Assembly: GCF_000262345.1 (NCBI RefSeq)
Contig: NZ_AJTQ01000186.1
Span: 1-64,000 of the forward strand
Direction: 5' to 3'
Length of the DNA: 64,000 nt
Origin: Streptomyces xiaopingdaonensis
GTDB taxonomy: Bacteria; Actinomycetota; Actinomycetes; Streptomycetales; Streptomycetaceae
Positions 43,180 to 50,787 of the stretch are shown in pieces; within the stretch, counting starts at the first letter, position 1; every line of letters starts with the position of its first letter. The notes under the pieces were generated by a model that had not been told where the DNA came from, did not search any database, and saw only the letters and a program-made list of their open reading frames with translations. The position numbers were made by a program, and so were the translations under genes.

Positions 43180-44165
43180 CCGCGCAACCCTCGCCCGGCA
43201 CCTCGCAGGACGCGGCCCGGCTGCGCCCGAGGCGCTCCTGCATGGCCGTTCCCGGCAGCAACCCGCGCTTCCTGGAGAAGGCCCAGGAGCTCCCGGCCGA
43301 CCAGGTCTTCCTCGACCTGGAGGACGCCTGCGCCCCGCTCGCCAAGCCGGAGGCGCGCCACACCATCGTCAAGTACCTCAACAAGGGCGACTGGAGCGGC
43401 AAGACCCGCGTCGTGCGGGTCAACGACTGGACCACGGAGTGGACTTACCGCGACGTGACCACCGTCGTCGAGGGCGCAGGCGCCAACCTCGACTGCCTCA
43501 TGCTCCCGAAGGTGCAGGACGCGGGGCAGATCCACGCACTCGATCTGCTGCTCACCCAGATCGAGAAGACCATGGGGTACGAGGTCGGCCGCATCGGCAT
43601 CGAGGCGCAGATCGAGAACGCACGCGGCCTCGTCAACGTCGACGAGATCGCCGGCGCCTCCCCGCGCCTGGAGACGATCGTCTTCGGCCCCGCCGACTTC
43701 ATGGCGTCGATCAACATGAAGACCCTCGTCGTCGGCGAGCAGCCGCCCGGCTACCCCGCGGACGCCTATCACTACATCCTGATGCGCATCCTGATGGCCG
43801 CCCGCACCCACGACCTCCAGGCGATCGACGGCCCCTACCTCCAGATCCGCGACGTCGACGGCTTCCGCGAGGTCGCGGGACGCTCCGCCGCGCTCGGCTT
43901 CGACGGCAAGTGGGTCCTCCACCCGGGTCAGGTGGACGCAGCGAACGAGGTCTACTCGCCCTCCCAGGAGGACTACGACCACGCCGAGTTGATCCTCGAC
44001 GCCTACGCCCACTGCACCTCCGAGGCCGGCGGGAAGAAGGGCTCGGCGATGCTCGGCGACGAGATGATCGACGAGGCGAGCCGCAAGATGGCGCTCGTGG
44101 TCTCCGGCAAGGGCCGCGCCGCCGGCATGCGGCGCACCACCTCCTTCCAGCCTCCGGAGGCGTGA
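43176..44165 (+). CDS. mcl: CoA ester lyase: beta-methylmalyl-CoA/malyl-CoA lyase
   Basis: A 329-residue HpcH/HpaI-type lyase of the CitE superfamily. Visible signatures are RSCMAVPGSNPRFLEKAQELPADQVFLDLEDACAPLAKPEAR (substrate Arg and metal Glu/Asp), MLPKVQD, IEAQIENARGLVNVDEIA, and GFDGKWVLHPGQV. It should cleave beta-methylmalyl-CoA into glyoxylate and propionyl-CoA, the exit of the ethylmalonyl-CoA pathway. Its ATGA overlap with ecm and the single-base gap before mch show that all five enzymes come from one message. Confidence 0.92.
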   Translation: MTAQPSPGTSQDAARLRPRRSCMAVPGSNPRFLEKAQELPADQVFLDLEDACAPLAKPEARHTIVKYLNKGDWSGKTRVVRVNDWTTEWTYRDVTTVVEGAGANLDCLMLPKVQDAGQIHALDLLLTQIEKTMGYEVGRIGIEAQIENARGLVNVDEIAGASPRLETIVFGPADFMASINMKTLVVGEQPPGYPADAYHYILMRILMAARTHDLQAIDGPYLQIRDVDGFREVAGRSAALGFDGKWVLHPGQVDAANEVYSPSQEDYDHAELILDAYAHCTSEAGGKKGSAMLGDEMIDEASRKMALVVSGKGRAAGMRRTTSFQPPEA

Positions 44166-44166
44166 G

Positions 44167-44700
44167 ATGCAGTTCGGACGCACCTTCGAGGAGTTCCGGG
44201 TCGGCGACGTCTACAAGCACTGGCCCGGCAAGACCGTCACCGAGTACGACGACCACCTCTTCTGCCTGTTGACGATGAACCACCACCCGCTCCACATGGA
44301 CGCCAACTACGCGGAGCGGACGACCGACTTCGGGAAGAACGTCGTCGTCGGCAACTACGTCTACTCGCTGCTGCTCGGCATGTCCGTGCCGGACGTCTCG
44401 GGCAAGGCGATCGCCAACCTGGAGGTGGAGTCGCTCAGGCACGTAGCACCCACCTTCCACGGGGACACGGTCTACGGGCAGACGGAGGTGCTCGACAAGA
44501 CGCCGTCGAGGTCGAAGAGCGACCGCGGGATCGTCCACGTCGAGACGAAGGGCCTCAACCAGGACGGCACCGTCGTCTGCGTCTTCCGCCGCAAGGTGAT
44601 GGTGCCGACGCAGGCGTACCTCGAGGAGCGCGCCGCCGTCGGCGACTCCGGCGACGGCGAGCAGCCAGGGCGTCCCGAGCCGGCACGGAAGGGGAAGTGA
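44167..44700 (+). CDS. mch: MaoC-type mesaconyl-CoA hydratase
   Basis: A 177-residue MaoC/hot-dog hydratase. The catalytic segment lies at about 27-50: TVTEYDDHLFCLLTMNHHPLHMDANYAERTTDFGKNVVVGNYVYSLLLGM, with the Asp-x-x-x-x-His pair of hydratase 2. Context makes it mesaconyl-CoA hydratase, which turns mesaconyl-CoA into beta-methylmalyl-CoA for the lyase encoded just upstream. It is a single hot-dog unit; longer Proteobacterial Mch proteins contain two, so this is the short actinobacterial form. The next start follows after one base. Confidence 0.88.
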   Translation: MQFGRTFEEFRVGDVYKHWPGKTVTEYDDHLFCLLTMNHHPLHMDANYAERTTDFGKNVVVGNYVYSLLLGMSVPDVSGKAIANLEVESLRHVAPTFHGDTVYGQTEVLDKTPSRSKSDRGIVHVETKGLNQDGTVVCVFRRKVMVPTQAYLEERAAVGDSGDGEQPGRPEPARKGK

Positions 44701-44701
44701 G

Positions 44702-45907
44702 ATGGGCAGGCTCGCCAGGACCGAAGGGCTCACGGAGATCCAGCGGGAGATCGTCGAAACGGTACGGGGATTCGTCGACAAGGAGATCCTCCCCGTCGCG
44801 ACGGAGCTGGAGCACAGGGACGAGTACCCGACCGAGATCGTCGAAGGGCTCAAGGAGCTCGGCCTCTTCGGGCTGATGATCCCCGAGGAGTACGGCGGGC
44901 TCGGGGAGTCGCTCCTCACCTACGCGCTCTGCGTCGAGGAGATAGCCCGCGGCTGGATGAGCGTCTCGGGCATCGTCAACACGCACTTCATCGTGGCGTA
45001 CATGCTCAAGCAGCACGGTACGCAGGAGCAGCGGGACCACTTCCTCCCGCGGATGGCGACGGGCGAGGTGCGCGGCGCCTTCTCGATGTCCGAGCCGGGG
45101 CTCGGCTCCGACGTCTCCGCGATCGCCTCCAAGGGGGTGCGCGACGGCGACGAGTTCGTCCTCCGCGGGCAGAAGATGTGGCTCACCAACGGCGGCTCCT
45201 CGACGCTCGTCGCCGTCCTCTGCCGGACGGACGAGGGGCACCCGGAGGGGACGGCCCCGCACAGGTCCATGACGACGTTCCTCGTGGAGAAGGAGCCGGG
45301 CTTCGGCGAGGTGCGGCCGGGCCTCACCGTCCCCGGAAAGATCGAGAAGATGGGGTACAAGGGCGTCGACACGACCGAACTCCTCATGGACGGCGTGCGC
45401 GTGCCGGCCGATCGCGTCCTCGGCGGGACGACGGGGCGCGGCTTCTACCAGATGATGGACGGCGTCGAGGTCGGCAGGGTGAACGTCGCCGCGCGTGGAT
45501 GCGGCGTCGCACAGCGGGCGTTCGAGCTCGGCATCGACTACGCGCAGCAGCGCGAGACGTTCGGGAAGCCGATCGCACGCCACCAGGCCATCCAGTTCAA
45601 ACTGGCCGAGATGGGCACCAAGGTCGAGGCCGCGCACGCGCTGATGGTCGGCGCAGCAAGGAAAAAGGACTCGGGCGAGCGGAACGACCTGGAGGCGGGG
45701 ATGGCCAAATACCTCGCCTCCGAGTACTGCAAGGAGGTCGTCGAGGACTCCTTCCGCATCCACGGCGGCTACGGTTTCTCCAAGGAGTACGAGATCGAGC
45801 GCCTCTACCGCGAGGCACCGATGCTCCTGATCGGTGAAGGAACCGCCGAGATCCAGAAAATGATCGTGGGCCGCCGCCTCCTCGAGGAGTACCGGGCGCA
45901 AGGCTGA
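44702..45907 (+). CDS. mcd: Methylsuccinyl-CoA dehydrogenase (acyl-CoA dehydrogenase family)
   Basis: A 401-residue FAD acyl-CoA dehydrogenase. Family signatures are FGLMIPEEYGGLGES, AFSMSEPGLGSDVSAIASKG (FAD loop), KMWLTNG and the C-terminal FRIHGGYGFSKEYEIERLYREAPMLLIGEGTAEIQ. In this operon it is methylsuccinyl-CoA dehydrogenase, which makes mesaconyl-CoA. The length is the ordinary 400 residues, shorter than the roughly 550-residue Rhodobacter enzyme with its N-terminal extension. The operon then stops; a short hairpin (45931-45937 with 45946-45952) follows 24 bases later. Confidence 0.88.
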   Translation: MGRLARTEGLTEIQREIVETVRGFVDKEILPVATELEHRDEYPTEIVEGLKELGLFGLMIPEEYGGLGESLLTYALCVEEIARGWMSVSGIVNTHFIVAYMLKQHGTQEQRDHFLPRMATGEVRGAFSMSEPGLGSDVSAIASKGVRDGDEFVLRGQKMWLTNGGSSTLVAVLCRTDEGHPEGTAPHRSMTTFLVEKEPGFGEVRPGLTVPGKIEKMGYKGVDTTELLMDGVRVPADRVLGGTTGRGFYQMMDGVEVGRVNVAARGCGVAQRAFELGIDYAQQRETFGKPIARHQAIQFKLAEMGTKVEAAHALMVGAARKKDSGERNDLEAGMAKYLASEYCKEVVEDSFRIHGGYGFSKEYEIERLYREAPMLLIGEGTAEIQKMIVGRRLLEEYRAQG

Positions 45908-45996
45908 ATTGTGCGGTTCGGGGCGTTTTTCGGGGGCCGACGTTCGCCCCCGTGAGACGCTCCGGACCACGCCGGGACACTGACTGGCGCTCTGGC

Positions 45997-46027
45997 TTGC
46001 CCAGTTGCCGTCAGAAACCGATAGCAT
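45997..46027 (+). promoter_or_regulatory. Candidate promoter of psd-pssA
   Basis: TTGCCC (45997-46002) and TAGCAT (46022-46027) are 19 bases apart in the 177-base gap between mcd and psd. The -10 is good, the -35 moderate. The leader to the psd ATG would be about 50 bases. Confidence 0.35.
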
Positions 46028-46084
46028 CCCGGAAAGCCGCCGTCCCCCGAGAAGTTGCGGCTCCCTCCGCTACGAAGGTCATCC

Positions 46085-46732
46085 ATGCCCCACAGCCCCT
46101 ACTCCGCATCCTCTGGTCGTCTCCGTCTCGCGCGCGGAGCGTCGCCGTGGCTTCTGCCGACGGCCGCCACCGCCGCACTCAGCCTGGCTCGCGCCGGCCG
46201 CTCCCGGCGGGCCGCCGCGGTGGCCGTGCCGGCCACCGCGCTCACCGCGGGGATGCTGTGGTTCTTCCGCGACCCCGAGCGCGAGATCGCTCAGGGGCGG
46301 GTGCTGTCTCCTGCCGACGGCGTGGTGCAGAGCATCATGCCGTGGCACGACGGGCGCACTCGCGTCGCGATCTTCATGAGCCCGCTCAACGTCCACGTCA
46401 ACCGGGCGCCGCTCGCCGGCGAGGTGGTGTCGGTTGAGCACGTTCCGGGTGGGTTCGTCCCCGCCTTCAACAAGGAGAGCGAGCACAACGAACGCGTTGT
46501 GTGGCACTTTGGAACGGAGCTCGGCGACATCGAGATGGTCCAGATCGCCGGCACCGTCGCCCGACGCATCGTGCCGTACGTGGGAACGGGTGCCAAGGTC
46601 GAACAAGGCGAGCGCGTGGGCCTCATCCGCTTCGGCTCCCGGGTCGACGTCTATCTGCCCGAGGGACTCGAAGCCGCCGTCGAGGTCGGCCAGGCCACGA
46701 CAGCGGGGGTGACTCGCCTTGACCGTGATTGA
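46085..46732 (+). CDS. psd: Phosphatidylserine decarboxylase proenzyme
   Basis: A 215-residue short-form decarboxylase that converts phosphatidylserine to phosphatidylethanolamine at the membrane. The self-cleavage site that makes the pyruvoyl group is visible as LIRFGSRVDVYLPEG (Gly-Ser near 183). Other conserved segments are FFRDPER, SPADGVVQ, VAIFMSPLNVHVNRAP and FNKESEHNERV. Hydrophobic stretches at about 20-65 anchor it. The ATG at 46085 is preferred to an in-frame TTG 30 bases earlier because GAAGG precedes it. It is translationally linked with pssA, whose start lies within its last codons. Confidence 0.92.
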   Translation: MPHSPYSASSGRLRLARGASPWLLPTAATAALSLARAGRSRRAAAVAVPATALTAGMLWFFRDPEREIAQGRVLSPADGVVQSIMPWHDGRTRVAIFMSPLNVHVNRAPLAGEVVSVEHVPGGFVPAFNKESEHNERVVWHFGTELGDIEMVQIAGTVARRIVPYVGTGAKVEQGERVGLIRFGSRVDVYLPEGLEAAVEVGQATTAGVTRLDRD

Positions 46733-47573
46733 TCCCGATACCCGGGCCTCCTGGGTCCCCGAGGCCCCGGAGGACGACGAAGCCGACGACATGCCGCTCT
46801 CCACGCGGCTGTCGATAGCGGACACCCTGACGCTCGGCAACGCCACGTGCGGCTTCATGGCCGTCTACTTCACCACCACCGGCGTCCTCATCCCCCACCT
46901 CACCGGCAGCGAGGACGGCGGGATGGCGCGGCACAGCGCGGCGACCGTGGTGGTGCTGATGCTCCTCGCCTCGGTCTTCGACCTCTTCGACGGCCTCGTC
47001 GCGCGGAAGCTGCGCAGCTCCGCGATGGGCGCCGAGCTCGACAACCTCTCGGACCTGATCAGCTTCGGGCTCGCGCCCGCGTACTTCGTCGTGGTCTGGG
47101 GGATGGTGGCCAACGACGCGCACCAGCGCGTTTCGGTGGTGGCCGCCGTCATCGTGCTGTTGGCGGTGGTGCTGCGGCTTGCGCGGTTCTCGTGCGTGCC
47201 GATACGGGACGGCGTCTTCCAGGGGATGCCGGGTCCGTTCGGTGCGCTCACCGTGATCTCGATCGTGCTCCTCGAACTCCCCTTCCTGCCCACGCTCCTG
47301 GCGATCTTCGGCGTCGCCTGGCTGATGGTGAGCCGGGTCGAGTACCCCAAGCCGCGGGGGCGCCTCGCGGTGGCGATGCTCGGCTGGATCATCGCCAGCA
47401 TGGGGCTGCTCGCCGCGTGGGCGTTCGACGCACCCGGCGGCGAACTGCTGTTGCAGACGGGGTGCGCGCTCCAGGTCGTGCTCGGTGCCGTGATTCCGCT
47501 CTTCGCGACGGCGCGGCGGGTCAACGACTTCCGCGGCAATCGCAGGGAGGCGCGGGCGGCCGCCCAGTCCTGA
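46719..47573 (+). CDS. pssA: CDP-diacylglycerol-serine O-phosphatidyltransferase
   Basis: A 284-residue CDP-alcohol phosphatidyltransferase. The signature DG-x2-AR-x8-G-x3-D-x3-D is complete: Asp88, Asp91, Gly92, Ala95, Arg96, Gly104, Asp108 and Asp112 in FDLFDGLVARKLRSSAMGAELDNLSDLIS. Seven or eight hydrophobic segments follow or flank it. It makes phosphatidylserine from CDP-diacylglycerol and serine, the substrate of the decarboxylase encoded just upstream. The start is a TTG at 46719 within the end of psd; a GTG at 46725 is a close alternative. Confidence 0.93.
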   Translation: MTVIDPDTRASWVPEAPEDDEADDMPLSTRLSIADTLTLGNATCGFMAVYFTTTGVLIPHLTGSEDGGMARHSAATVVVLMLLASVFDLFDGLVARKLRSSAMGAELDNLSDLISFGLAPAYFVVVWGMVANDAHQRVSVVAAVIVLLAVVLRLARFSCVPIRDGVFQGMPGPFGALTVISIVLLELPFLPTLLAIFGVAWLMVSRVEYPKPRGRLAVAMLGWIIASMGLLAAWAFDAPGGELLLQTGCALQVVLGAVIPLFATARRVNDFRGNRREARAAAQS

Positions 47574-47602
47574 ACATCCTTCGGCGCGGAGCCGGTACGT
47601 CG

Positions 47603-47641
47603 GCGGCGGAGGGCCGGTCCTGGGGGCCGGCCCTCCGCCGC
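47603..47641 (+). terminator. Hairpin terminator after pssA
   Basis: Arms 47603-47617 and 47627-47641 pair perfectly over 15 bases around a nine-base loop, 30 bases after the pssA stop and before the convergent kinase gene. No T-run follows. Confidence 0.7.
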
Positions 47642-47700
47642 TGTCGTGCACGGGGTGCGGGCGGACACGCGATCGGGGCGTGCTTCCGGCAGTCGCTCCG

Positions 47701-49155
47701 TCAGGCGTGCCAGCGCGCCCGTGCGGACTCGACCTCCGCGCGGTAATCGGCGTAACCGCCCTCGTAGCGGCCGCGGTTGGCCGGGTTCGGCGACACGGTC
47801 CGGTGGTCCGCGTACCAGACGGACTCGTCCACCGGGTCGCCGAGCGCGGCCCGCGCGACGATCGCCGCGCCCTTCGCCCCGACCTCGGTCTCCCCGGGCA
47901 CGCGCACCTCGCGGCCGAGGATGTCGGCGAACGTCTGCATCCAGCCGGCCGAGCGCGTACCGCCGCCGCACGCCGCGAGGGTCGCGGAGAGCCCGGCGGC
48001 CTCCAGGCAGTGGCGGGCGGCGTAGCCGACGGCCTCGCACATCGCGCGGACCAGGTCGCCCCGCCCGTGCGCCAGCGACATCCCCTCGAAGCGCGCCCGC
48101 GCGCCCGGCTCGACGAACGGCGCGCGCTCGCCCGCCTCGGAGAGGAAAGGCAGCGCGCGCACTCCGCCCGCGCCCGGCGGGCTCGACATCAGCAGGGACT
48201 CCAACTCGGAGGTGTCGGCCCCGACGACGGCGAGCGCCCAGTCGATACCCGCCGTACCGACCATGGCGGGCATCGCCCGGAGCCAGCGCCCGGCGTCCGG
48301 CGTGCACAGCCACATGCCGGCCGGCTCGGCCCCGGGGTCGACGTACGCGCTGTCGGTGAGCACCTGGCAGGCGAGCGTCGTCCCGACCGTCAGCAGGCCG
48401 TCGCCGACCTCCCGTACGCCGCTGCCGATGGCGCAGGCGGGGAGGTCGTAGGGGCCCGAGGTGACGGGCAACCCCTCGGGCAGTCCCGTGAGTTCGGCGC
48501 CGCGGGCGTCGAGGCCGAGCACCGTACGGGGCTCGGCCGGCTCGGGCAGGAGGTGGGCGAGGTCGGCGACGCCGCACGCCTCCAGCGCGTCCGTCGAGTA
48601 GCGGCGGGTACGCGCGTCGAGGAAGGGGAGGGTGGCGTCCGAGGCGTCGAGCGCGACGGTGCCCGTGAGTTGCTGCGCTATCGCGTCGACGCAGTACCCG
48701 GCGACGGCCGCCCGCTCCAGGGTCTGCGGCTCGTGCTCGCGCAGCCAGGCGAGGAGCGGCGCGTGGCACCCGGGGAACATGCCGGAACCGGTTCGCCCGT
48801 AGACGCGCTCGACGGTGCCGTCCTGCTGCCAGCCGGCGACGAGGTCGGCGGCGCGGCCGTCCATCCAACTGATCATGGGCCGGGCCGCGCGCCCCTCGGC
48901 GTCCCTGAGCCACAGGCCGTCGCCCTGCCCCGTGAGCGCGAGCGCGGCCGGCGGCCGCGGCAGCGCGGCGGCGACCTCGCGGACGACTTCGGCCACGCTG
49001 CGCAGGACCTCGTCGAGGTCCTGCTCGACGACGCCGCCCGGCTGCCTGAGCAGCGTCGAGCGGCGGCTCGCCGAGTGGAGCGGGCGCCCTGCGCGGTCGA
49101 AGGCGACGGCCTTGGTGACGGAGGTGCCGATGTCGACGCCGATGATCTCGGTCAT
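47701..49155 (-). CDS. FGGY-family carbohydrate kinase (first of two)
   Basis: A 484-residue sugar kinase. The N-terminal phosphate loop IIGVDIGTSVTKAVAFDRAG, the base contact LALTGQGDGLWLRDAEG, the FGGY catalytic Asp region (SWMDGRAADL; later GTAGIDWALAVVGAD) and the C-terminal ATP loop ACGGGTRSAGWMQTFADILGREV are all present. The group includes xylulokinase, L-fuculokinase and erythritol kinase; the exact sugar cannot be read. It is divergent from the histidine phosphatase-DeoR-kinase set and shares its promoter region. A second, different FGGY kinase 3 kb away suggests two related substrates or successive steps. Confidence 0.87.
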   Translation of the reverse strand: MTEIIGVDIGTSVTKAVAFDRAGRPLHSASRRSTLLRQPGGVVEQDLDEVLRSVAEVVREVAAALPRPPAALALTGQGDGLWLRDAEGRAARPMISWMDGRAADLVAGWQQDGTVERVYGRTGSGMFPGCHAPLLAWLREHEPQTLERAAVAGYCVDAIAQQLTGTVALDASDATLPFLDARTRRYSTDALEACGVADLAHLLPEPAEPRTVLGLDARGAELTGLPEGLPVTSGPYDLPACAIGSGVREVGDGLLTVGTTLACQVLTDSAYVDPGAEPAGMWLCTPDAGRWLRAMPAMVGTAGIDWALAVVGADTSELESLLMSSPPGAGGVRALPFLSEAGERAPFVEPGARARFEGMSLAHGRGDLVRAMCEAVGYAARHCLEAAGLSATLAACGGGTRSAGWMQTFADILGREVRVPGETEVGAKGAAIVARAALGDPVDESVWYADHRTVSPNPANRGRYEGGYADYRAEVESARARWHA

Positions 49156-49318
49156 GGCCGTGCTTCCTTGGCTCGGGGGCGGTTCTCTCCCGCGTGCGGC
49201 CGCCGGAGAGCTCGTTGGCTCCGTCGCCGATAACGCACACGCTCGTTGTTATATTTATATCCGCAGACGTTAAGAAGCAACGGCCGGGGCGTTCTCGCTC
49301 CGACCCGGGAGGAGACAG
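49156..49318. promoter_or_regulatory. AT-rich divergent promoter region
   Basis: This 163-base gap feeds the kinase to the left and the phosphatase to the right. A 12-base island made only of A and T (49249-49260) gives -10-like sequences on both strands. A five-base CGTTG/CAACG pair encloses it (49244-49248 and about 49278-49282). It is a likely binding place for the DeoR/GlpR protein encoded at 49933. Confidence 0.5.
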
Positions 49319-49936
49319 ATGGCAGCGCGGCTGTTGCTGGTACGCCACGGTCGGACGGTGTGGCACGCGGAGAACCGGTACGCGGGGGTCTCGGACGTGG
49401 CGCTCACCGAAACCGGTATCGCCCAGGCCGAGGCGCTCGGCGCCTGGGCGGCGTCCCGCGGTATCGACGCCGTCGCCTGCTCTCCGCTCAGCCGCGCGAG
49501 GGCGACGGCCGAACCGGCCGCACGCCGGCTCGGTCTGACGCCCGTGGTGTGGGAGGGGCTGCGCGAGATCGACTTCGGCTGGGGCGAGGGGCGCACCGTC
49601 GCGGAGATGGCGGCGGAGGACCCCGAGGCGGTCCGCGCCTTCCGGGCCGACGCGGAGGCCGGAGCCTTCCCCGGCTCCGAACCTCCGTCCGCAGCCGCCG
49701 TACGCGTCACGGCGGCGCTCCGCGGGATTGCCGCCGCGCACGAGAACGGGACCGTCCTCGTCGTGGCGCACAACACCGCGCTGCGGGTGGCGCTCTGCGC
49801 GCTGCTCGGCATCCCTCTGAGCCGATACCGGCTCGTCTTCCCGAAGTTGGAGAACGCGGCCGTCACCGAGATCGGGATCGACGGCGAGCGGACGGCGCTG
49901 CGCGCGCTCAACCTCCCCACGGCGGACGCCGCGTGA
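49319..49936 (+). CDS. Histidine phosphatase (phosphoglycerate mutase-like)
   Basis: A 205-residue branch-1 histidine phosphatase. The catalytic motif is LLLVRHGRTVWHAENRYAG (His10), the partner Glu lies in LREIDFGWGEGRT and the second His in VLVVAHNTALRVAL. Members remove phosphate from sugar phosphates or other small esters; the linked FGGY kinases make a sugar phosphate substrate likely. A GGGAGGAGAC site precedes the ATG. Its stop overlaps the GTG of the DeoR gene (GTGA). Confidence 0.88.
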   Translation: MAARLLLVRHGRTVWHAENRYAGVSDVALTETGIAQAEALGAWAASRGIDAVACSPLSRARATAEPAARRLGLTPVVWEGLREIDFGWGEGRTVAEMAAEDPEAVRAFRADAEAGAFPGSEPPSAAAVRVTAALRGIAAAHENGTVLVVAHNTALRVALCALLGIPLSRYRLVFPKLENAAVTEIGIDGERTALRALNLPTADAA

Positions 49937-50742
49937 GCGGCGCGGCCGAGCCCCGGGGCGTGCGCGCCGGGCGCCCCACCCGCTCGCAGGAGCACAGGCG
50001 CCAGTTGATCACCGAGACGGTGCTGGAGCACGGCACGGTCAGCGTCGCCCGGCTCGCCGAGCTCACCGGCGTCAGCGTCATGACCGTCCACCGCGACCTG
50101 GACGAGCTCGCCGCGCGGGGCGTGCTGCGGCGCTTCCGCGGCGGGGTCTCCGCGCTGCCCTCCAGCGTCTTCGAGAGCAACCTCGACTACCGTCTCGGGG
50201 TGCGCTCGGCGGAGAAGGCGGCGGTGGCGAAGGCAGCGCTCGACCTCGTGGAGCCGGGCATGTCGGTGATGCTCGACGACTCCACGACGACGCTCGCGCT
50301 CGCCCAGCTCCTCACGGGGACGGTCCCGTTGACGGTCCTGACCAACGCCCGCCGGGTGGTGGACGTCTTCGCGGGGCGGGAGGGCGTGCGGCTGATCGCG
50401 CTCGGCGGGGAGTACTCGCCCACGCACGACTCCTATCTCGGTGTGCCCTGCCTGGAGGCGATCGAGGCGATCTCCGTCGACCTCGTCGTCGTCTCCACCT
50501 CCGCGATGGACGCGCGGATGACCTTCCACCAGGAGCAGGACGTGGTTCTCGTCAAGCGAGCGATGCTCGGCCGCGGGACGCGCACGGCGCTGCTGATGGA
50601 CCACTCCAAGCTCCCCCGCACCGCGCTCCACCGCCTGTGCCCCGTCGGGGACTTCGACCACGTCGTCGTGGACGCCGGGGTTCCCGACGCGCTGCTCGCG
50701 GAAGTGCGGGAGCAGACAGAACTGCGCGTCGCGGGCGCCTGA
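49933..50742 (+). CDS. DeoR/GlpR-family regulator
   Basis: A 269-residue DeoR regulator. After about 18 basic residues the helix-turn-helix reads EHRRQLITETVLEHGTVSVARLAELTGVSVMTVHRDLDELAARGVLRRFRGGVSAL. The C-terminal sugar-phosphate-binding domain has SVMLDDSTTTLALAQLL, LTNARRVVDVFAG and LIALGGEYSP. It likely controls the two divergent halves of this kinase locus through the AT-rich gap at 49156-49318. It is coupled to the phosphatase upstream and lies 45 bases before the second kinase. Confidence 0.9.
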   Translation: MSGAAEPRGVRAGRPTRSQEHRRQLITETVLEHGTVSVARLAELTGVSVMTVHRDLDELAARGVLRRFRGGVSALPSSVFESNLDYRLGVRSAEKAAVAKAALDLVEPGMSVMLDDSTTTLALAQLLTGTVPLTVLTNARRVVDVFAGREGVRLIALGGEYSPTHDSYLGVPCLEAIEAISVDLVVVSTSAMDARMTFHQEQDVVLVKRAMLGRGTRTALLMDHSKLPRTALHRLCPVGDFDHVVVDAGVPDALLAEVREQTELRVAGA

Positions 50743-50787
50743 CGCCCGCGCCACCAAGTACCGCACGCAGTGAAAGGAAGCGTCCCC

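Noticed and set aside
46055..46084. A TTG start giving psd ten more residues
   Set aside because: There is no ribosome site before it, while GAAGG stands before the ATG at 46085.
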